From Moringa oleifera (lineage: Eukaryota > Streptophyta > Magnoliopsida > Brassicales > Moringaceae): a stretch of 64,000 nt of DNA. A program made the translations under genes and the position numbers. The DNA is taken from the NCBI GenBank assembly GCA_021397835.1, contig JAJFZO010000799.1, forward strand, positions 2,976,001 to 3,040,000, in the 5' to 3' direction. The notes under the pieces are model-generated. The model did no database searches. It saw only the letters and a list, made by a program, of their open reading frames with translations, and had not been told where the DNA came from. How positions within the stretch are numbered: the first letter of the stretch is position 1; every line of letters starts with the position of its first letter. Below are positions 47,889 through 61,919 of this stretch, in pieces.

Positions 47889-49924
47889 TGAGGCTTTGCT
47901 GTAAGATATTTGATCGAATTAATGAACCTTTTCTTCTGGGATGCATGCAAGAATTTGATTCATGAGGTATGCAGCTGGTATGTTCATTAGTCATGCATAC
48001 ATAGCACAAGTTATGCATGTTAGTTTTTTTTCTTCTTTTTTTAGGGTCTTAGGACACAGTTCTTTTTGTTGGATTGAGCATCGTGCCTCGGTTAAGCATG
48101 ATAATTGCAATCCACATGTCAGCATGGGTTAATCATAATTATATTTCTCAAACAGGAGTTACATATGGCATATTGGCCAGAGCTCATTGGAATAATGTGT
48201 TTTATTTTTATTTTTTCTTTAACTTTGAGTCGTTTGTACAATTTTTGTTTTTTTGAACTATACAAAACTCAAAGATCTTGTTGATGAAATTTTGTCATAA
48301 CAGGAAGGTTATTCTAATTTCGGCCCAAATTTGTATGAAGCTTATCTATGTTGGGACTTGTTGGCTAGTGCTGCTGACTCACGATATATCTTGCAATGTT
48401 AGCAAATTAGCCATTGTAAATATTATGTAGTTATTTCATTTACAGAGAGGAACTAACGTAGTACACTAAAATTAGGAATAATAATTATGATTAATCACAC
48501 CGATTATGTTTAATAAATGTAGTAGCTTGAAACAAGATAATGTAATCACTTATTTAACAGTGATTTTTTTTTTTTGGGAGCAAAGATAAAATGATTTAAT
48601 AGGAAACATGTTTGTGGTAATTAAATTTTATTTTTATTATTTAATGTATTTTTTAGAAAAGTAATGACATAAAAAATATGTATTGTTGCATAATATTAAT
48701 TTTACATGTATTTAAGAGTTTAAGTATAATATTTAACAGCAAAAATCTCATTAAGAAGCTCAGACATGATCTAATAAGCCTTATAAGCATGGGTGAGAAA
48801 TGTTGGGTCTGTTTGATTGTGTTTTAGTTTTTTTATTTTGGAAAAATTATTTTAAAGAAAAAATTATTTGATAAAATTATTTTTAAAATAATATTTTAAA
48901 TATAACATGTGATTAATGAAAACATTTTTTTCTGAAAAACTAAATAACAAAATAAAAATAACTTGGATGTTTTTTGTTTTTTCAAAAAAATATAAAACAA
49001 AACTTCTTTTAAAATCAATCTTTGTAAAATAATTTTATCAAATAAATTTTTGTCTTTTATTTTCTGTTTTTAAAAATAAAAGTCAAACAAATCCCTTGTT
49101 TCCATAAACAAGAGCCATTGTTCCTATAGCATTCACATTTCACATGAATTGACCTTTTCTTGCAGTAGCTCATGGAAAGTGCTTTTATAACTCATTAACA
49201 ATAAAGTCGGATGCCACCCACGAAATACATAATAGGAACGTTTGCAAGTGCTCTCCATGTGGATAGTCATCCTCTTTATGTTAAATACCCAGTTTCCATC
49301 AGATCAGCTTTCCACTTCCTCGCAGCTTCATCTAGACTCAATGTCGTGATTTCTTTCCATTTTAACACAATAACAAAATCTACAATATGCCGAAATTAAA
49401 GATCTTACATCAGCTACTAAGATCTATTATCCATCTATCATTATGATAACCGTTTCAACATAAAAGCTAAATGGTAAGTTTATCAATAAAATTTGCTGAA
49501 ATTATCTTACTTCAAAGCAGAAAAGCATCAAACCGTGAGGCTCTCAGGACAAGCAAAGTCCTCCAAAAGCCTCATCAACCTTACAAAGGGCATTTCATAC
49601 TGGCACATTTTTACATAACCAACCAATATTGCTCAAATCAATGAGGTGTAGGGAATCCACAAAAAACAGAACACAGGAAACTAGGAGAAAAAAAATAGAA
49701 GCTCCCTTTTTATGTGCTACACTGTACAATCTGTACATGAGAAAAGATCAGTTGCTGAAAGTAAACAAATGGAGAATACCCAAACAAGAAGCTACTCAAT
49801 CACCACACAAGCACGGGCAAACTAAATGAAAAATAAAAAAGAGGAAATGGAAAAAAGAAAATGAAAGATTACATCAAAAGAATGAAATGAATATGAAACA
49901 AACAAAATTGAAAACCAAAATAGT
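47889..49924. other. convergent spacer between SURF1 and the LRR gene
   Basis: Two kilobases of AT-rich sequence contain both 3' ends. The only structured item seen is the MITE-like element at 48805-49095. Confidence 0.6.
48805..49095. mobile_element. MITE-like element with imperfect terminal inverted repeats, about 291 bp
   Basis: The left end GGGTCTGTTTGATTGTGTTT is mirrored by the complement of the right end, which reads GGGATTTGTTTGACTTTTAT. The inner phrase TTATTTGATAAAATTATTTT is also mirrored in the two halves, so the whole could fold into a hairpin. The interior is AT-rich and non-coding. The GGG...TGTTTG ends resemble Tourist-like (PIF/Harbinger) elements, but no clean target duplication was seen. 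Confidence 0.55.
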
Positions 49925-52900
49925 TCAAGCTACACTTCTTACAAGTAAAGGAGACACAGTGGTTCCTGCATGGATGGCCTTCAACAATGTCACAAATTTT
50001 AATAAACTCTCTTCAGAAAACCACTTAAGTTTCCATGTCAGAGTGCCTGCCACTGTCTCATCCATTGCTTCAATGTGCCTGTGCGCGTTGGTTAAGGGGT
50101 AGAATGACGTAGCCCGCTTAAGAGCCAGGGTCAAACACTGACTCTCCCTCTCCTCCGTGACCTGAGAATGAAAGTTCACATCTAAATTAACAGAGTATTC
50201 CCACCTTTAATTGTTCCAGTAAATGACAACATAAATGAATTTAAAAGTTAATGTGACATGATACCTCGAGGAAATTTATCTTCTTCGAGAGAACATGCTA
50301 CAGCAATGGATTCATGATAAGTAAATTTGGCACAAGGATTAGAGGTTGTGGCAGTTTATTGAAACCATGGGTTCCTTGATTTATTGAGTTATTGTTTTTA
50401 AGAGGAATCTGGATAATTCCAATTTTTCATGAATGGGCCATATAATGGTCAATCAAAGCATCACTCAGCAACAGACAATTGCTATCCTGATGCAAAGCTT
50501 TTCTCTTTGCTGTTCAGATGTATTATAAATCAAATTAAGATGACCAATGAAGTTCCAAAATAGTAAGAATAAATAACTTAAGTCTAAGACATGCAAAATT
50601 CCAAAAATGATCCAGGAATATCACAACTGGTGGACAGAGTCAACAAAGAAAACTACAATATTCTACACTATGTCTCCAGTATCCTGCATCCACAACTCCA
50701 TTACTAGAAATGAATGATCTCCTTCAAACAACCAACCATCCTTCCGTAAGCTCCATAGCAAATTGCATGGAGCTACCAGTGTTAATACCCCTTGTTCAGA
50801 ATTCTCATCCAAGACTCGATTAAATCTCTTAAAATTACACTATGGCTCAGGCATCTCTTCTGACGTCATATTTCTAAGACTGTCAATTCCATTCCATTGT
50901 AACACTCTTTGAAGCAGACTAAAGCCAAAGAGACCTACTCCTCCATCCCCCCTTCTTAACATCCAAACTGTGAGCCTCTCACTTCCCTAAACTGTTTTAA
51001 CTTTTTTGAAAGCTATTTTTGTTGTGATGTGGATTAGTAAAACAAACATAACATAAAAATAAATCTAAAAGGATATGGTTATGAAACTATCAATTCAGAA
51101 TATTCATGACTTATTAAGTTTCCTCACACTATTCCACCGAGCACCAGCAACAGATCAAGTAACAAACAAGATTGACTTCCAAGTGCAAAAGTAATCATTA
51201 TAATATATCTCAAAACATGCTCATAAACAGAAGGAAGTGTTACCTCAAGCCACCAACACATTTGCTTAAAAACAAGATTTCTCAGCTCTAACATTATCAA
51301 GTTTTTGGTTCCATATACTTAAAAAAATACTGAGCAACTCAAATATATGCAAACAGAACCATAGTTAACATTTATCAAACAAAATTTTTTGCTATCAAAT
51401 GGCTGATAAGGGTGCAGTGGAAAAAGCTTATCCACCTTTCTCAATGTTTTCTAAAAGAGAGGGGGTAAAAAAAAAACATTATGTAAACGAAGACCAAGGA
51501 GTTACCATCCATATAAAAAGGCATATTATATCTATGAGATAAAATTCCAAAAAACCTATGAGATCCTTATGCTCTACAAGCAACAACCATTAAACCATAA
51601 ATTTAAGAGAGAGTTGAATCTGTGGCTACGAAAGTTTACCATCTCAGACACATCCATAATGGAGCAACAAGAATCGAGTGTAAAGTAAGGAGTGGAAGGC
51701 GCATCCACTGAAAGAGAGCTGAATTGCTTCAAGTCTTCACAGCACACAAGCACATAATCTCCCATCACAAACAGGGATCTTGACAACCATGATCCTTCTG
51801 CAGTTTTAGAAAGAAAAAAAAAAAGAATTTAAGGATTCTAAAATGAGAACATGTGGCACATAAGGAGAAGATATAACAAAAATCTCAATAGATACAATGC
51901 AACTTCTTTATGAAAATTAGAATATTATATCTTTATGAAAAGTAGAATATTATAAATAACATCAGAAAACAATTAAGCATTAATGAGTAGAAGAATCGCC
52001 AAATTCAAAGTACAAGAGCCCTTTCTCCTCAAACTCTCTGCTCTCAGACCAAACAGAAGTGAACCTATAATACAACACATGGCTATATGAGAGGCAGAAG
52101 AATGTAATGTTAGAGACTATCTGTAACAAATATACAAATTAAATAAAGAAAGTATAAATTGGTCTTCTGTGCTACATACACAATTCTTCCATGTCATGAG
52201 CTGCACAACACTTAATGTAACGGGATGTATCAATTAACATTCGGGATTAGGTTGTTACAAGTTTGGACAATAGGGGAGGACTTTGTAAATGAGGAGGAAT
52301 TTGTGGAGTTTATAGGACTCCTTGTCTATAAATAGTGCTCTTATACTTGTAAATGGGCAACACTCCCTTGGTGCCATTTATAGTAATATCATCACACATG
52401 TTTCTGATTAAAAAAATGTATACATATCAATTGGAATTAGAAGCTATACTTGAATAGACAAGCATCAAGCCAAATATGAAGCTTATCCCAAGGAAGCCGC
52501 AATTGCAGCAACAATAACAGTAGACAGAGGCGGACCTAACACGCTCTTGCTTAACATGGGCCTCTTTTGCAAATGCCAATCAAATATTTAGGTGCTTAAT
52601 TTCATTAACAGAAGACATGAGTTCTATACATATTACGATATTAGAAGAAAATTATGAATCTAAATGACTACAAGGCAGCAAAGCAAGAGAGGAAGGCAGG
52701 AAATAAAGATACAGCAAAGTAATAAAACAGGATACTTGTGTCCAATCCCGACTCATTTCGGTCTAAAATAATTTGAAATGATACACGACATGACCAGGGA
52801 CACACTGCACCAAATATTATGCTTGAGTTACCGGTTTCATAATTATAAGCAGCAACCGGTTCCATAATTATAAGCAGAAAAAGAATAACATAAACCCAAT

Positions 52901-55900
52901 ACCAGTTGAGTTAACTACATGCTCGGCATCCAAGTCATTTCAATTATTTTAATGTCATCATTATTAACTTCCCAAATGATTTAGCATTCACTCTGCTCAA
53001 CACTGCCCTTGAAAAAGAAAAGGAAAACAAATATCTAATGCTACAAAGAAATTCCAACTGAATAACATCACCAGATTGTCAGATCATGGAAAATAGATAT
53101 TAATAATTGGATGGACAAGAAGTATGTACCTTCCGCATCACTGCCCCAGAAAAGCACCATCGAATATTGGAATATGCTTAAATTTAAGCCTCCACATATT
53201 TGTTTCTCAAATAACGCAACCTGAACCTGCTCCAAACTGCCATTTAAATTTCCAAACCAGTCTATCATGACAAAGAAAACAAACTATAACTATCCAACAT
53301 TGAGTTCAAAGCTAAAGCACATAAAACATTTTCCTTATATAAAATAGCTATATATTTGCATACATGTAATAATTCTACCATTAAGTTTCATGTTATATGT
53401 GAAAGAGCATTAATACCTTTGCAAAGAACATTTATCAGCTCCCTGTGTATCAAAAGCATGCAAGGTATGAAGTAACTGCCTTGATTTCTCAATGCTCCTT
53501 GTTATAAATAGGTATGTTGCACCCCCCTCAATGTGTATCCTAATCCAACAACGAAATAGATGCAGTTTCAGACAAGTGAGCAGCTCTCCAGGTGCTTTAT
53601 GTATCAGAAGTAACTAACCTCAGAACCTGAAGTCCTAAACCAACTAAAACCTCTCTGATATCTTCGATCCCATACCACCCTAATAAACTTAGGTCTGCAC
53701 CTGCGAACACCACCATGTGAACTTCAGCATGATAAATTATCAGCAGAAGAAATAAACTTCTATCATAAAGCAACAAAAGAAAAGCATGTGACCAACAAAG
53801 AGTACTTCACAACCCGACCTGATTCATCACATGAGACACCAAGATGCAGCACATAAAACTTGTTTTCGCTACTCAATAATATAGCAACCTCTCTGCATGT
53901 GGAACCAGAAAAGACATCAAGATAAGCTAATACAGAGATGGCATAACAAATTCTTTTTGTTGCTTGGATAGCCAGAGGACAAGACTGCCTGGTAGAACGA
54001 CTTGTTAAAAACATTAAAGAGGAAGAAAAGGCACTCTTGGAAAGAACAACTTTTCTGCCAAAAAAGGAGAATACAGTATCTAAAATTCACAGCAAGTTGT
54101 ATTTTATTGACCCTGATGACTAAATGAAGCTTCGAAAAAATAATAAAAAAGCAGCCCTACTACCCACAGACTTTGATCCATATATTAAGGCCAAAGTAAC
54201 AGGAGTCTTTTAAAAGATTAAATGGTTGGTCAAAGGAAATGGTAGACCAACCTGATTATAACCAGTTTAGAAGGACAAAAATTGAAAATCAAAAAATGAA
54301 AAAGCAAAGAGAAAAACAAACTGGCCATTTGTTCAGTAAGAACTTCAAAAAGTAGAATAAATGCTAATGTTACATTAAAAAAGAAAAAAAAAAAACCTAA
54401 GTTCCCATGTGTTATAGGAAATATAAGATGAACAAAAGAGAATGCCTTTCAAGCTAAAATTACATATCAGAAGACCATGGAGTAAAGAAGTTGAAAGTCG
54501 ATATGAAAATTTGAAATATGGCAATTTTGATTATAGTAATTGAAAAAGGCCAACGAGACATTCCAAGTCATGGTTTAACATCAAAGAGAAGATCATAAAA
54601 GATATACCAGTATGACTACAAATCTAAGTTTATGGTAATTTACTACCATTTCAACCAATAAGCGATCACCAAGCAGATTTTAAACTGAATCCAATAATCG
54701 AACTTCTCCTTTTTCCTTCTCTTTTTGTTCGTACAAATATAAGAAAGCTATATCTACCTTTCTGTAGATGTATGTTCCAACTCAAGTACACAGCCACAAC
54801 GGATACAGAGCCTACTAGTTTCATGAATACTGGAATCTGCAACACTGTTTCTGAAATAGTCCTCAATTAAATCATTTCTCCCTGGAGAAGAGCACTTAAC
54901 CCCAGAAGATCCACCAGTATCAGCAACTATAGGCATTGTCTCCACAGTTGTCCACATCTGTTTCATATCATCATCCAATTCGTGGTTAATGCAAGAAAAA
55001 ATCTGCCTCCTGCTCTCCTCTTCAATATTAGCTCCACTAATATTCAGATTACCATTTTGTTTTTGAGATGCTTCTATACTAGCAAGAATATTCTTCTCCT
55101 CCAATAATGAAACAACTCTTCTTTTTGGCTTCCTTCTACTCTTTTTCTTCTCTAGCCAATCACCCTCCTGATTCACAAAGGGAGCAACTTCATCATCATG
55201 AGCACCATTATGAAAGTCGCTGCTGCATGACTGCATGGATTGCTCTGGGTTCAACATTTTCACAGAGGTTTGCCCAGCACATGAATCATGCAAGAATTCC
55301 CCATTTTCTTGAGGGCCAGGAAACTCGTCCCTGTGGTCACAGAAGTTATCTTCAACAACACCAGATGAAAAATGCTGTTCGACCGTCCTATTTACACATC
55401 CTTGGTTGAGTGTCTGATCATCTTCAACAACTGATTGCCCAGATTCACAGAAATCATCTTCACTACAGCTAGAATTACTACTATCAGATGATGCCACTGA
55501 ATAAGACTCCGCTGATAGCTGCAAAATTTCTTCTACCAAGTAGTGGCGTTGATGCAAAATGTCTTCTTGATAATGAGGGGGTGATCCAGGAAAGACAGAC
55601 AATGAATGGAATTCTGTTATATTGTCAATTGCAGTCAGTGCAGATACAACATTAGTTTCACCGACCCTACAACCATCCATGATAAAGGTATCAGGATGCA
55701 AGCTTTTGGCCCGCACAGACATATTATCAGTTCCTTCAAGTGAATAAAATTTTGGATATTCCCGGGTTAGATCCATTCTCCACACACCTGGTAATGAAAT
55801 TCCACCACTAATTTCCCCTGAACCTTTATGATCAACCCATTGACTGGCATGCAAACTGGTCATATCAACAAAGGAATTATCAGATTCAAGAATGTTTGCA

Positions 55901-58900
55901 CTAGTCTCATCTCCCGAAGCTTGTACAGAGTCTGAGACATATCTTGAACTTTCACCAGGATGCCTCTGGCTTTTCTTGCTTTCTGTGTAATTTTCTTTCC
56001 CAGAATGTGTAGCCCAATTATAGTTACTGAAATCTACAAAATTGTCAGATGAGTGATCCATCCAGTCCTTAAACTCCCGCAGCCAGAGAATGGAACGCTC
56101 TTTCTTTAGGCATTCCACTCTATTCATCAGATCAACTATTTCAGCTTCATCATCAGATTTTGCAGTCTCCGTTTTGCTTTGAATCTCATTATCACAGGAT
56201 GCAGACTCTTGGTCAGAACAAATGTAAGTACTCTCTTCTTCACTTTCAATAAGCGCAAGACGGGATGCCTTTTTCTACAGAAAAGTAAATGCATGAAGTT
56301 TTATAACTATCAGGGAACTGAATTGTATACAGTAAGTAAATAGAACATCAGTATCAAAGCAAAGAGTACATAAACCAAGTACTACTTTCACCTGACACAA
56401 AGAGCAAAACAAATAAATGCTGAAACAACAAAAGAGAAGAAAAAAAAAGGAATGAAGGAAAAAAGCACATATGCATAAATTAACATGCAGTTTGGAACAA
56501 CTTGACAAGGATCTCTCCCTCCCCCCACCCCCCAACCCCAAACGGGAACAGGACAAAAAAGAAAACAGAAACATTAAGGACATGTCAACCATGAGCCCTC
56601 TGCTCCATTGCACCCACCTCCATCCTAAAGAGGGAGCAGGAGTGGGTGGTGTGAGGCCTAACATTTTTCTACTAGCAATCAGAGACCAATACCAAAAATA
56701 AGTTATTAACATGTGCAAATTGTCACCTCTGAAAAGTTCCCAACCTTTTTCTTATTACCACTGCCTTCTTCAGTATCAACCTTCGCAGGAGAGTAAAAAC
56801 CAAAGCTGGCAGGTCGCTTCTGCCTGCTAGCAATGATAATTTGCCTCTTCCAAAGTTCTCTGGTGCTGACTTCTTTGTCATCTAATTTCAACTAGAAGTG
56901 CATAGCCCCATGAAGGGGCAAAATAAGTTTAGAAGGATAATGAAACTGAGAGTAAAATGATGTAAGCAGTGCTCAGATATTAAATTTTAGCAACCTACTT
57001 TAACCCTCCAAAAAAAATAAAATGTTTGTACCTTTGAAATAGTGAAAATAAATAAAAAAATCTAATCCAGATAAGACAACTGCATTTTTACAACCTTCAA
57101 TCGCGTATGAACCATGACTTACTTTATCAGGATAAGTGAAATAGCTGAAAACAAGTGGACGATACCACCGGGCACAACACAGTGGGTTTCCTTCCAACCA
57201 CAATCTTTGTAGCAATGTGAAGCCTGCAAGGAGCTCCAACTCTGAAAAACTGGAAATAACATTGTAGGAAATATCAAGCCCTTCAAGTGACTTCAAGTTC
57301 TCTATTCCACGCAATGTAGTTAGAGCATTGTTCCGCAAAACAAGTTTAACTATATGACATGATACCTGCACAATCCAAGAACATTGATGTAGAGGTCTAA
57401 AAACTAATTTTTAAACCAAAACTTCAATTAAAAATGCATGTTATGTCAACTGAGACCACAGAACAAATCTATAACCAGTTAATGAAAGAGGTCATTAAAA
57501 GGGTTTTTTGTGACATGCAGCACCCAATATCACATACTCTACAAACATGTATCATAAAATAAGAGCTATAATAAGATCATGCCAAAGTGAGTTAAGTCGA
57601 AGAGTGTCTCAAAAATTCTATAAGCAAATCAAGTATTTGTTCATTGCTCAAATATGAGTAAGAACAACATGAACTTCAAGGCATCCGGAGAGCATTATTT
57701 TCCCAACGGTATTGATCCATTAATCTCTGTAATGTTTTCAAATCCTCCAAAGTTCAAAATTAGAAAACTAGAAGTCCAAAACAATAACCCAAGCTAATCA
57801 ATGTTGCATGCAGCCATGGAAAAGAATAATTATTGAAACAAGAATTCCCAATCACAAATCCAACATGTTGAAAGTTCTAGAATGATTTCATAAATCACAA
57901 ATTATAAAGAAAAGCATTCCTGCAAAAGAGGATAAGGAAAGAACAAACATTAAGGAAGACCCAAACTAAACCCCAAGGAGAATGATATAATGACATACAA
58001 GCCAACAACCAGATGGAAACAACAAATTAGTAAAAAAGACACCCTGAATCCTGAATCCACATTTGTTAAACTAAAAATTACCTTCCAGAAACTAAACAAA
58101 AACTACATATTAGGAAGAGGATAGGAAAGAAAGCATGAATTTCTCTACTGCCTGCATAAGAAAACATCAGATAATGCACATACAGCTTAAAGAATATTAT
58201 CAACATCATATCTTTTGCATTATATCTAGGAAACTAAACCGAGTCGAAGTTAAGTTAGACTAAGCATCAATATGAAGTTTTAAAAGAGGCCCTGGCTCTT
58301 TTGGAGGATTGCAGGCCATGCAACTGTGAATGGCAACATTTAGTAGCAGCACAACCAAATGCACTAACTTAACAAAACCAACAGCTAACTTCATTAAATT
58401 GAAATGTATCAAAATGCATACCCTCATGCAAGGAATTGAACAATTCACAAGAGTGACTAGTATAAGAATAGATGTAGAAACAAAAAGATGTTGAGACAGC
58501 TAGAAAAAGTATTTTCCAACTAACAAGTGCATCATTTAAAATTTAAAAGGGATACTCCAATACTTCATACCTCACTAAAGTAAGAAATTGTTCTAAGATT
58601 ATTGAACCCAAGATCAAGGTGCTTCAATTTGGTGCACTTTCGCAGATTATCCACCTTTGCAAACTTGTTTCGACTCAAGTCCAGTGTCTCAACAGCAGGG
58701 AGAAGCTGCAAAGACTCATCCATGAGCACCATGCGGTTACATGCACATGAAACAAATGACAGGCGGTTCCACTGTGGAGAATCCTTTATATCAGCAATTC
58801 TACTTGCAAAGACATGCCGTAGTGCATCCTAAATCATTCAAAACCGGAAAAAAACATTAAGCAATAATGTAACTACTAAGCCATAAGAACAGTTACGATA

Positions 58901-59831
58901 TCTGCTAGCATTAAGGAAGCATTTTGGACAAAATGGAACCAAAACGCTTATTAAAATTACATCCACTGTGATATTGAGTTGTTCACTGGAAACAAGACAA
59001 GCATAATTCACCCAAAGGTAGAGAAAGAGAGAAAGAAAAAAAAATTACTTGCATCTAATTTAAGTAGAATAAATACTCTGCTACTTGGCTGAGTAAATGG
59101 AGGACAAATTTAAAAACTGATGTCAGACATAACATGCACCATTTATTAGGAAAGAATTTGACATAGGGGAAAAAAAAAAAAAAAAAAGACAATCACTTGC
59201 CTTTCAAAAACCGAGCACTTCAATTTAATTGAGTCAGTACGGCTTCTTTCAACACCAAACTTGGGAGAAAAAGTAGGAAGTCACATATGGAAAAAGACTT
59301 CCGCCTCAACTAAATAGCCACTAAACAAACCCCCACTCCCCAAACTGTAAAAAAAAAAAAAAAAATTAAAAATGTAAAAGTAAAACTCACAGTGGAATTA
59401 TGGCAGATAATCTTCTCCAAAGTATGCCTCAACTCGAGCAAGCCCTTGGCTGCGGAAGTGGACAAATCACAGCCTCTAAGCTCCAAGACCCTCAGCCTCC
59501 CGAAGGGCAGGAGCGACAGCGGCGTGGGATCCCGCGCTGGTGGTGGAAGCACCGAAACAACCTTCAAGGACGTGAGAAGGCGCAGTATCCGGCGGAGCTG
59601 CTCGAGGGCGCGGTGGTCACCAAGGTCCGAAACGTAGGCGCGCAGGTAGTCGACAGGCGCACCCGCCAGAAGCCTCTCCAGCTCCTGCAGCGCCTCTAGT
59701 CGCGACTGCACGTAGCGGAGCCCTGCAGGATTGAGCTTCAACACCTTGGTCCCTTCGATCAATGCCCCTGCCTGCTCTTCCACGAATTTCACCAATTTCT
59801 CCAGGTAGCGATCTCCTGTGACGATCGCCAT
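49925..59831 (-). CDS. Leucine-rich-repeat protein, STK11/LKB1-interacting-protein-like, 11 exons
   Basis: Exons on the minus strand: 59831-59391, 58828-58571, 57365-57123, 56891-56745, 56274-54758, 53892-53819, 53700-53619, 53539-53417, 53236-53130, 51797-51640, 50161-49925; 3387 nt, 1128 aa, with every phase closing. The N-terminus (MAIVTGDRYLEKLVKFVEEQ) and residues about 95-300 form SDS22-like LRRs (VETLDLSRNKF, LKHLDLGFNNL, LEGLDISYNVIS, LQRLWLEGNPL). A basic helix LWKRQIIIASRQKR follows, then a long acidic, Ser-rich middle (exon 5) with a CIRCGC cysteine pair, then a globular C-terminus with ERESQCLTLA and KLKWFSEESLLKF. Plant members are annotated as outer-arm dynein light-chain-like or STK11-interacting-like, with no firmly established role. 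The start ATG fits the conserved family opening. Confidence 0.9.
52240..52417 (+). mobile_element. LINE 3' tail in intron 9 of the LRR gene
   Basis: The plus strand ends with CTCCCTTGGTGCCATTTATAG followed by a short A-run near 52410, closely echoing the terminal CCCCCTTGGTGCTTGGTGAA of the LINE at 42780. Only the last 150-180 bases are present, typical of a strongly 5'-truncated insertion. The left edge is a guess. Confidence 0.55.
53893..54757. other. LRR gene intron 5
   Basis: This 865-base AT-rich GT-AG intron lies between the long acidic exon and the C-terminal exons. Nothing else is seen in it. Confidence 0.7.
57366..58570. other. LRR gene intron 2
   Basis: This 1.2-kb AT-rich GT-AG intron lies between two LRR-coding exons. 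No repeat or gene was recognised. Confidence 0.7.
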
Positions 59832-60460
59832 TGATCAAAGAATTAGGGCTTTAGTGGTAGAAATTTACTTGATTGGCAAGTCTGAAGCAAAAACACACAC
59901 ACATCAATAAAAGTGTGTGCATATCTCCTGACAGAGAAGCCAAATCGAGAAACAAGGAGATAAGCACATGTGGAGATACATAGGCAGAAAGTGATGGAGG
60001 GCAAGAGGGAAGAAGAAAGCTTAGAGATAAATCCTAGAGGGAGCTAAGAAAACTTTGAGGATTAATTGTATAAAAAGAAAAGAAACAAGAAGAAGAAATT
60101 TTGTCAAGGTGAAAGCGAGAAGAAGTCAGGCTCTAGCACAGGCGCTGCGTTCAGAGAGGGAAGGGGGGCTTGGGGGGGATTGAGTAGAGGGAAACGGCCA
60201 TGGCTGATGTGGGAGACAGCGAGAGAGAGAGAGAGAGAAAGCGAAGTCTGTTTCTTGGGTTGATAATAAATGATAGAGGTCGCGTAATTGATTAATTGGA
60301 TCTAATGATTGGGTTAGACTTCGGCAGTCGAGCAACTGATTTGTTGTGTTTTCAAAAATTAAATTAAATTTTTAAAAAAAGGGAAAACAAAATATAATAG
60401 ACAAGGCATAGTACGGCGACACGTGGAGCACATGCATTTGGCTTTGGGACCACCCGCTTC
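59832..60460 (-). promoter_or_regulatory. 5' leader and promoter region of the LRR gene
   Basis: The region upstream of the LRR start codon contains a GA microsatellite at 60220-60238, common in plant leaders and promoters, and a G-box core CACGTG at 60420-60425 about 590 bases upstream of the ATG. The transcription start was not located. Confidence 0.4.
60220..60238. repeat. GA dinucleotide microsatellite
   Basis: About nine GA units, interrupted only at the edges, lie in the presumed 5' leader of the LRR gene. Confidence 0.9.
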
Positions 60461-61919
60461 AGCAACACGTTTCCTAATAGTTCACCTGCTCAGGTGTTGT
60501 TTGTGGTTCCCACACCAAACCGTTGCCGTTTTGTTGCCGTAAACGTTAATTTCTTTGTAATTACGTATAAGCAAGGACCAAAATTACGGAGCGAGAGAGA
60601 GCCTAAGAAAGATACAAGCTACTCAAGAAAGGTTTACACAAATGTATCTATTTTACTTAAATAACTAATTACACATTTCATTTTTACCATTTCCTTTTAT
60701 TTAACGTCTATATCCTTAATTCCAACTTTAAAGCTTGATAGCTTCATGTTGGACAACCAATATTTCTCTTTTCATGTTACTCATAGGCCATCCAAAAATA
60801 CATAGCAAAGTCCAAGTTCACTAAACTATAGCCTTTCAAACTCAATTAAAAATTGTGTCTCAAAATAGACCCAAAACTTCAGTGACCAAAAGTTTGGAGG
60901 AAGGTACCTAAATTGAGCCACCCATTAAATAATTTTCATTATCAAGTTACTGAGTTAGACTTGGCTCCAACACTTGAAGCATAGATCCCAAAAGAAAAAA
61001 AAAAAAGCTTAAAAAAGAAGATTGAACATTTGAGAGTCATATTAAGGCTTATATGTGTAACGTAATTTAGTTATGGAAGTTATTAGTAATTGAAATATAT
61101 GCTCTAGTTTCTTTTTAGGAAGTCTTTTTGATAGTGTTCATTGACTGTTTACTAGAAAAATAATACATAAATTGTATTGAAAGTATATTTTATTTTGTAT
61201 TTGTTTTACAAAAATAAATGAACAATATTTACTTTCCTTTACTTTTCTTTGATGTTTACTACTTGTTACATATAAATTTTTTGATGCCTATCCTATTGTT
61301 TTAAAATTAATTTTAAAAAATTGATGTTCATATTTTTCTCTTTAAATTACAATATATTACTTTTTTTAGAATTGAAGATCTAGTATTAACTGAGTAAAAT
61401 TCTTACATAAAACTGCATAATAAATTCATTTCAAGTTTTGTCATATTTTGATTAAGTGTAATATGACTTTATCCTAAAATTTGGAGATTTAAACAAAAAC
61501 TAATCTAACCTTATCTTCATATACTATATATTACATTTATTTATTATACTTTATGATTAATATCAAATTATTATAATTCAAAAATACGAGATCATCTTAT
61601 TTAAATAGTATCAATTTTTCAGCGCTTATAAGGTTGTTAATTTTTTTCTACACGTAATATATATGTTCTCATGTTTTGATGAAGTAAATCAATGCATATT
61701 CTCGAGCGGAATTTATTTTTATTTTTTTAAAAAAGATTTTTTAAACAAAATTATTGGTCAATCACATTATAAAAAAAAATTAGTGACAACTTCTTATTTT
61801 TAAAAAATTAAATTTTCTTTTTAAATTCAAGTTTTTCATTAAAAAAAAATTCAGTTGTGACAACAATGTGTTCCTAAATGAAAATTTCTCAGAAGAAATT
61901 CACATGTAACTTCCTCCTC
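60461..61919. other. AT-rich spacer
   Basis: No gene or defined repeat is seen. The sequence is AT-rich with many homopolymer runs, and short frames only. Confidence 0.5.

Noticed and set aside
54758..56127. A stand-alone intronless gene of 457 codons
   Set aside because: It is most of exon 5 of the LRR gene; the reading continues upstream to an acceptor at 56275 and downstream to a donor at 54757.
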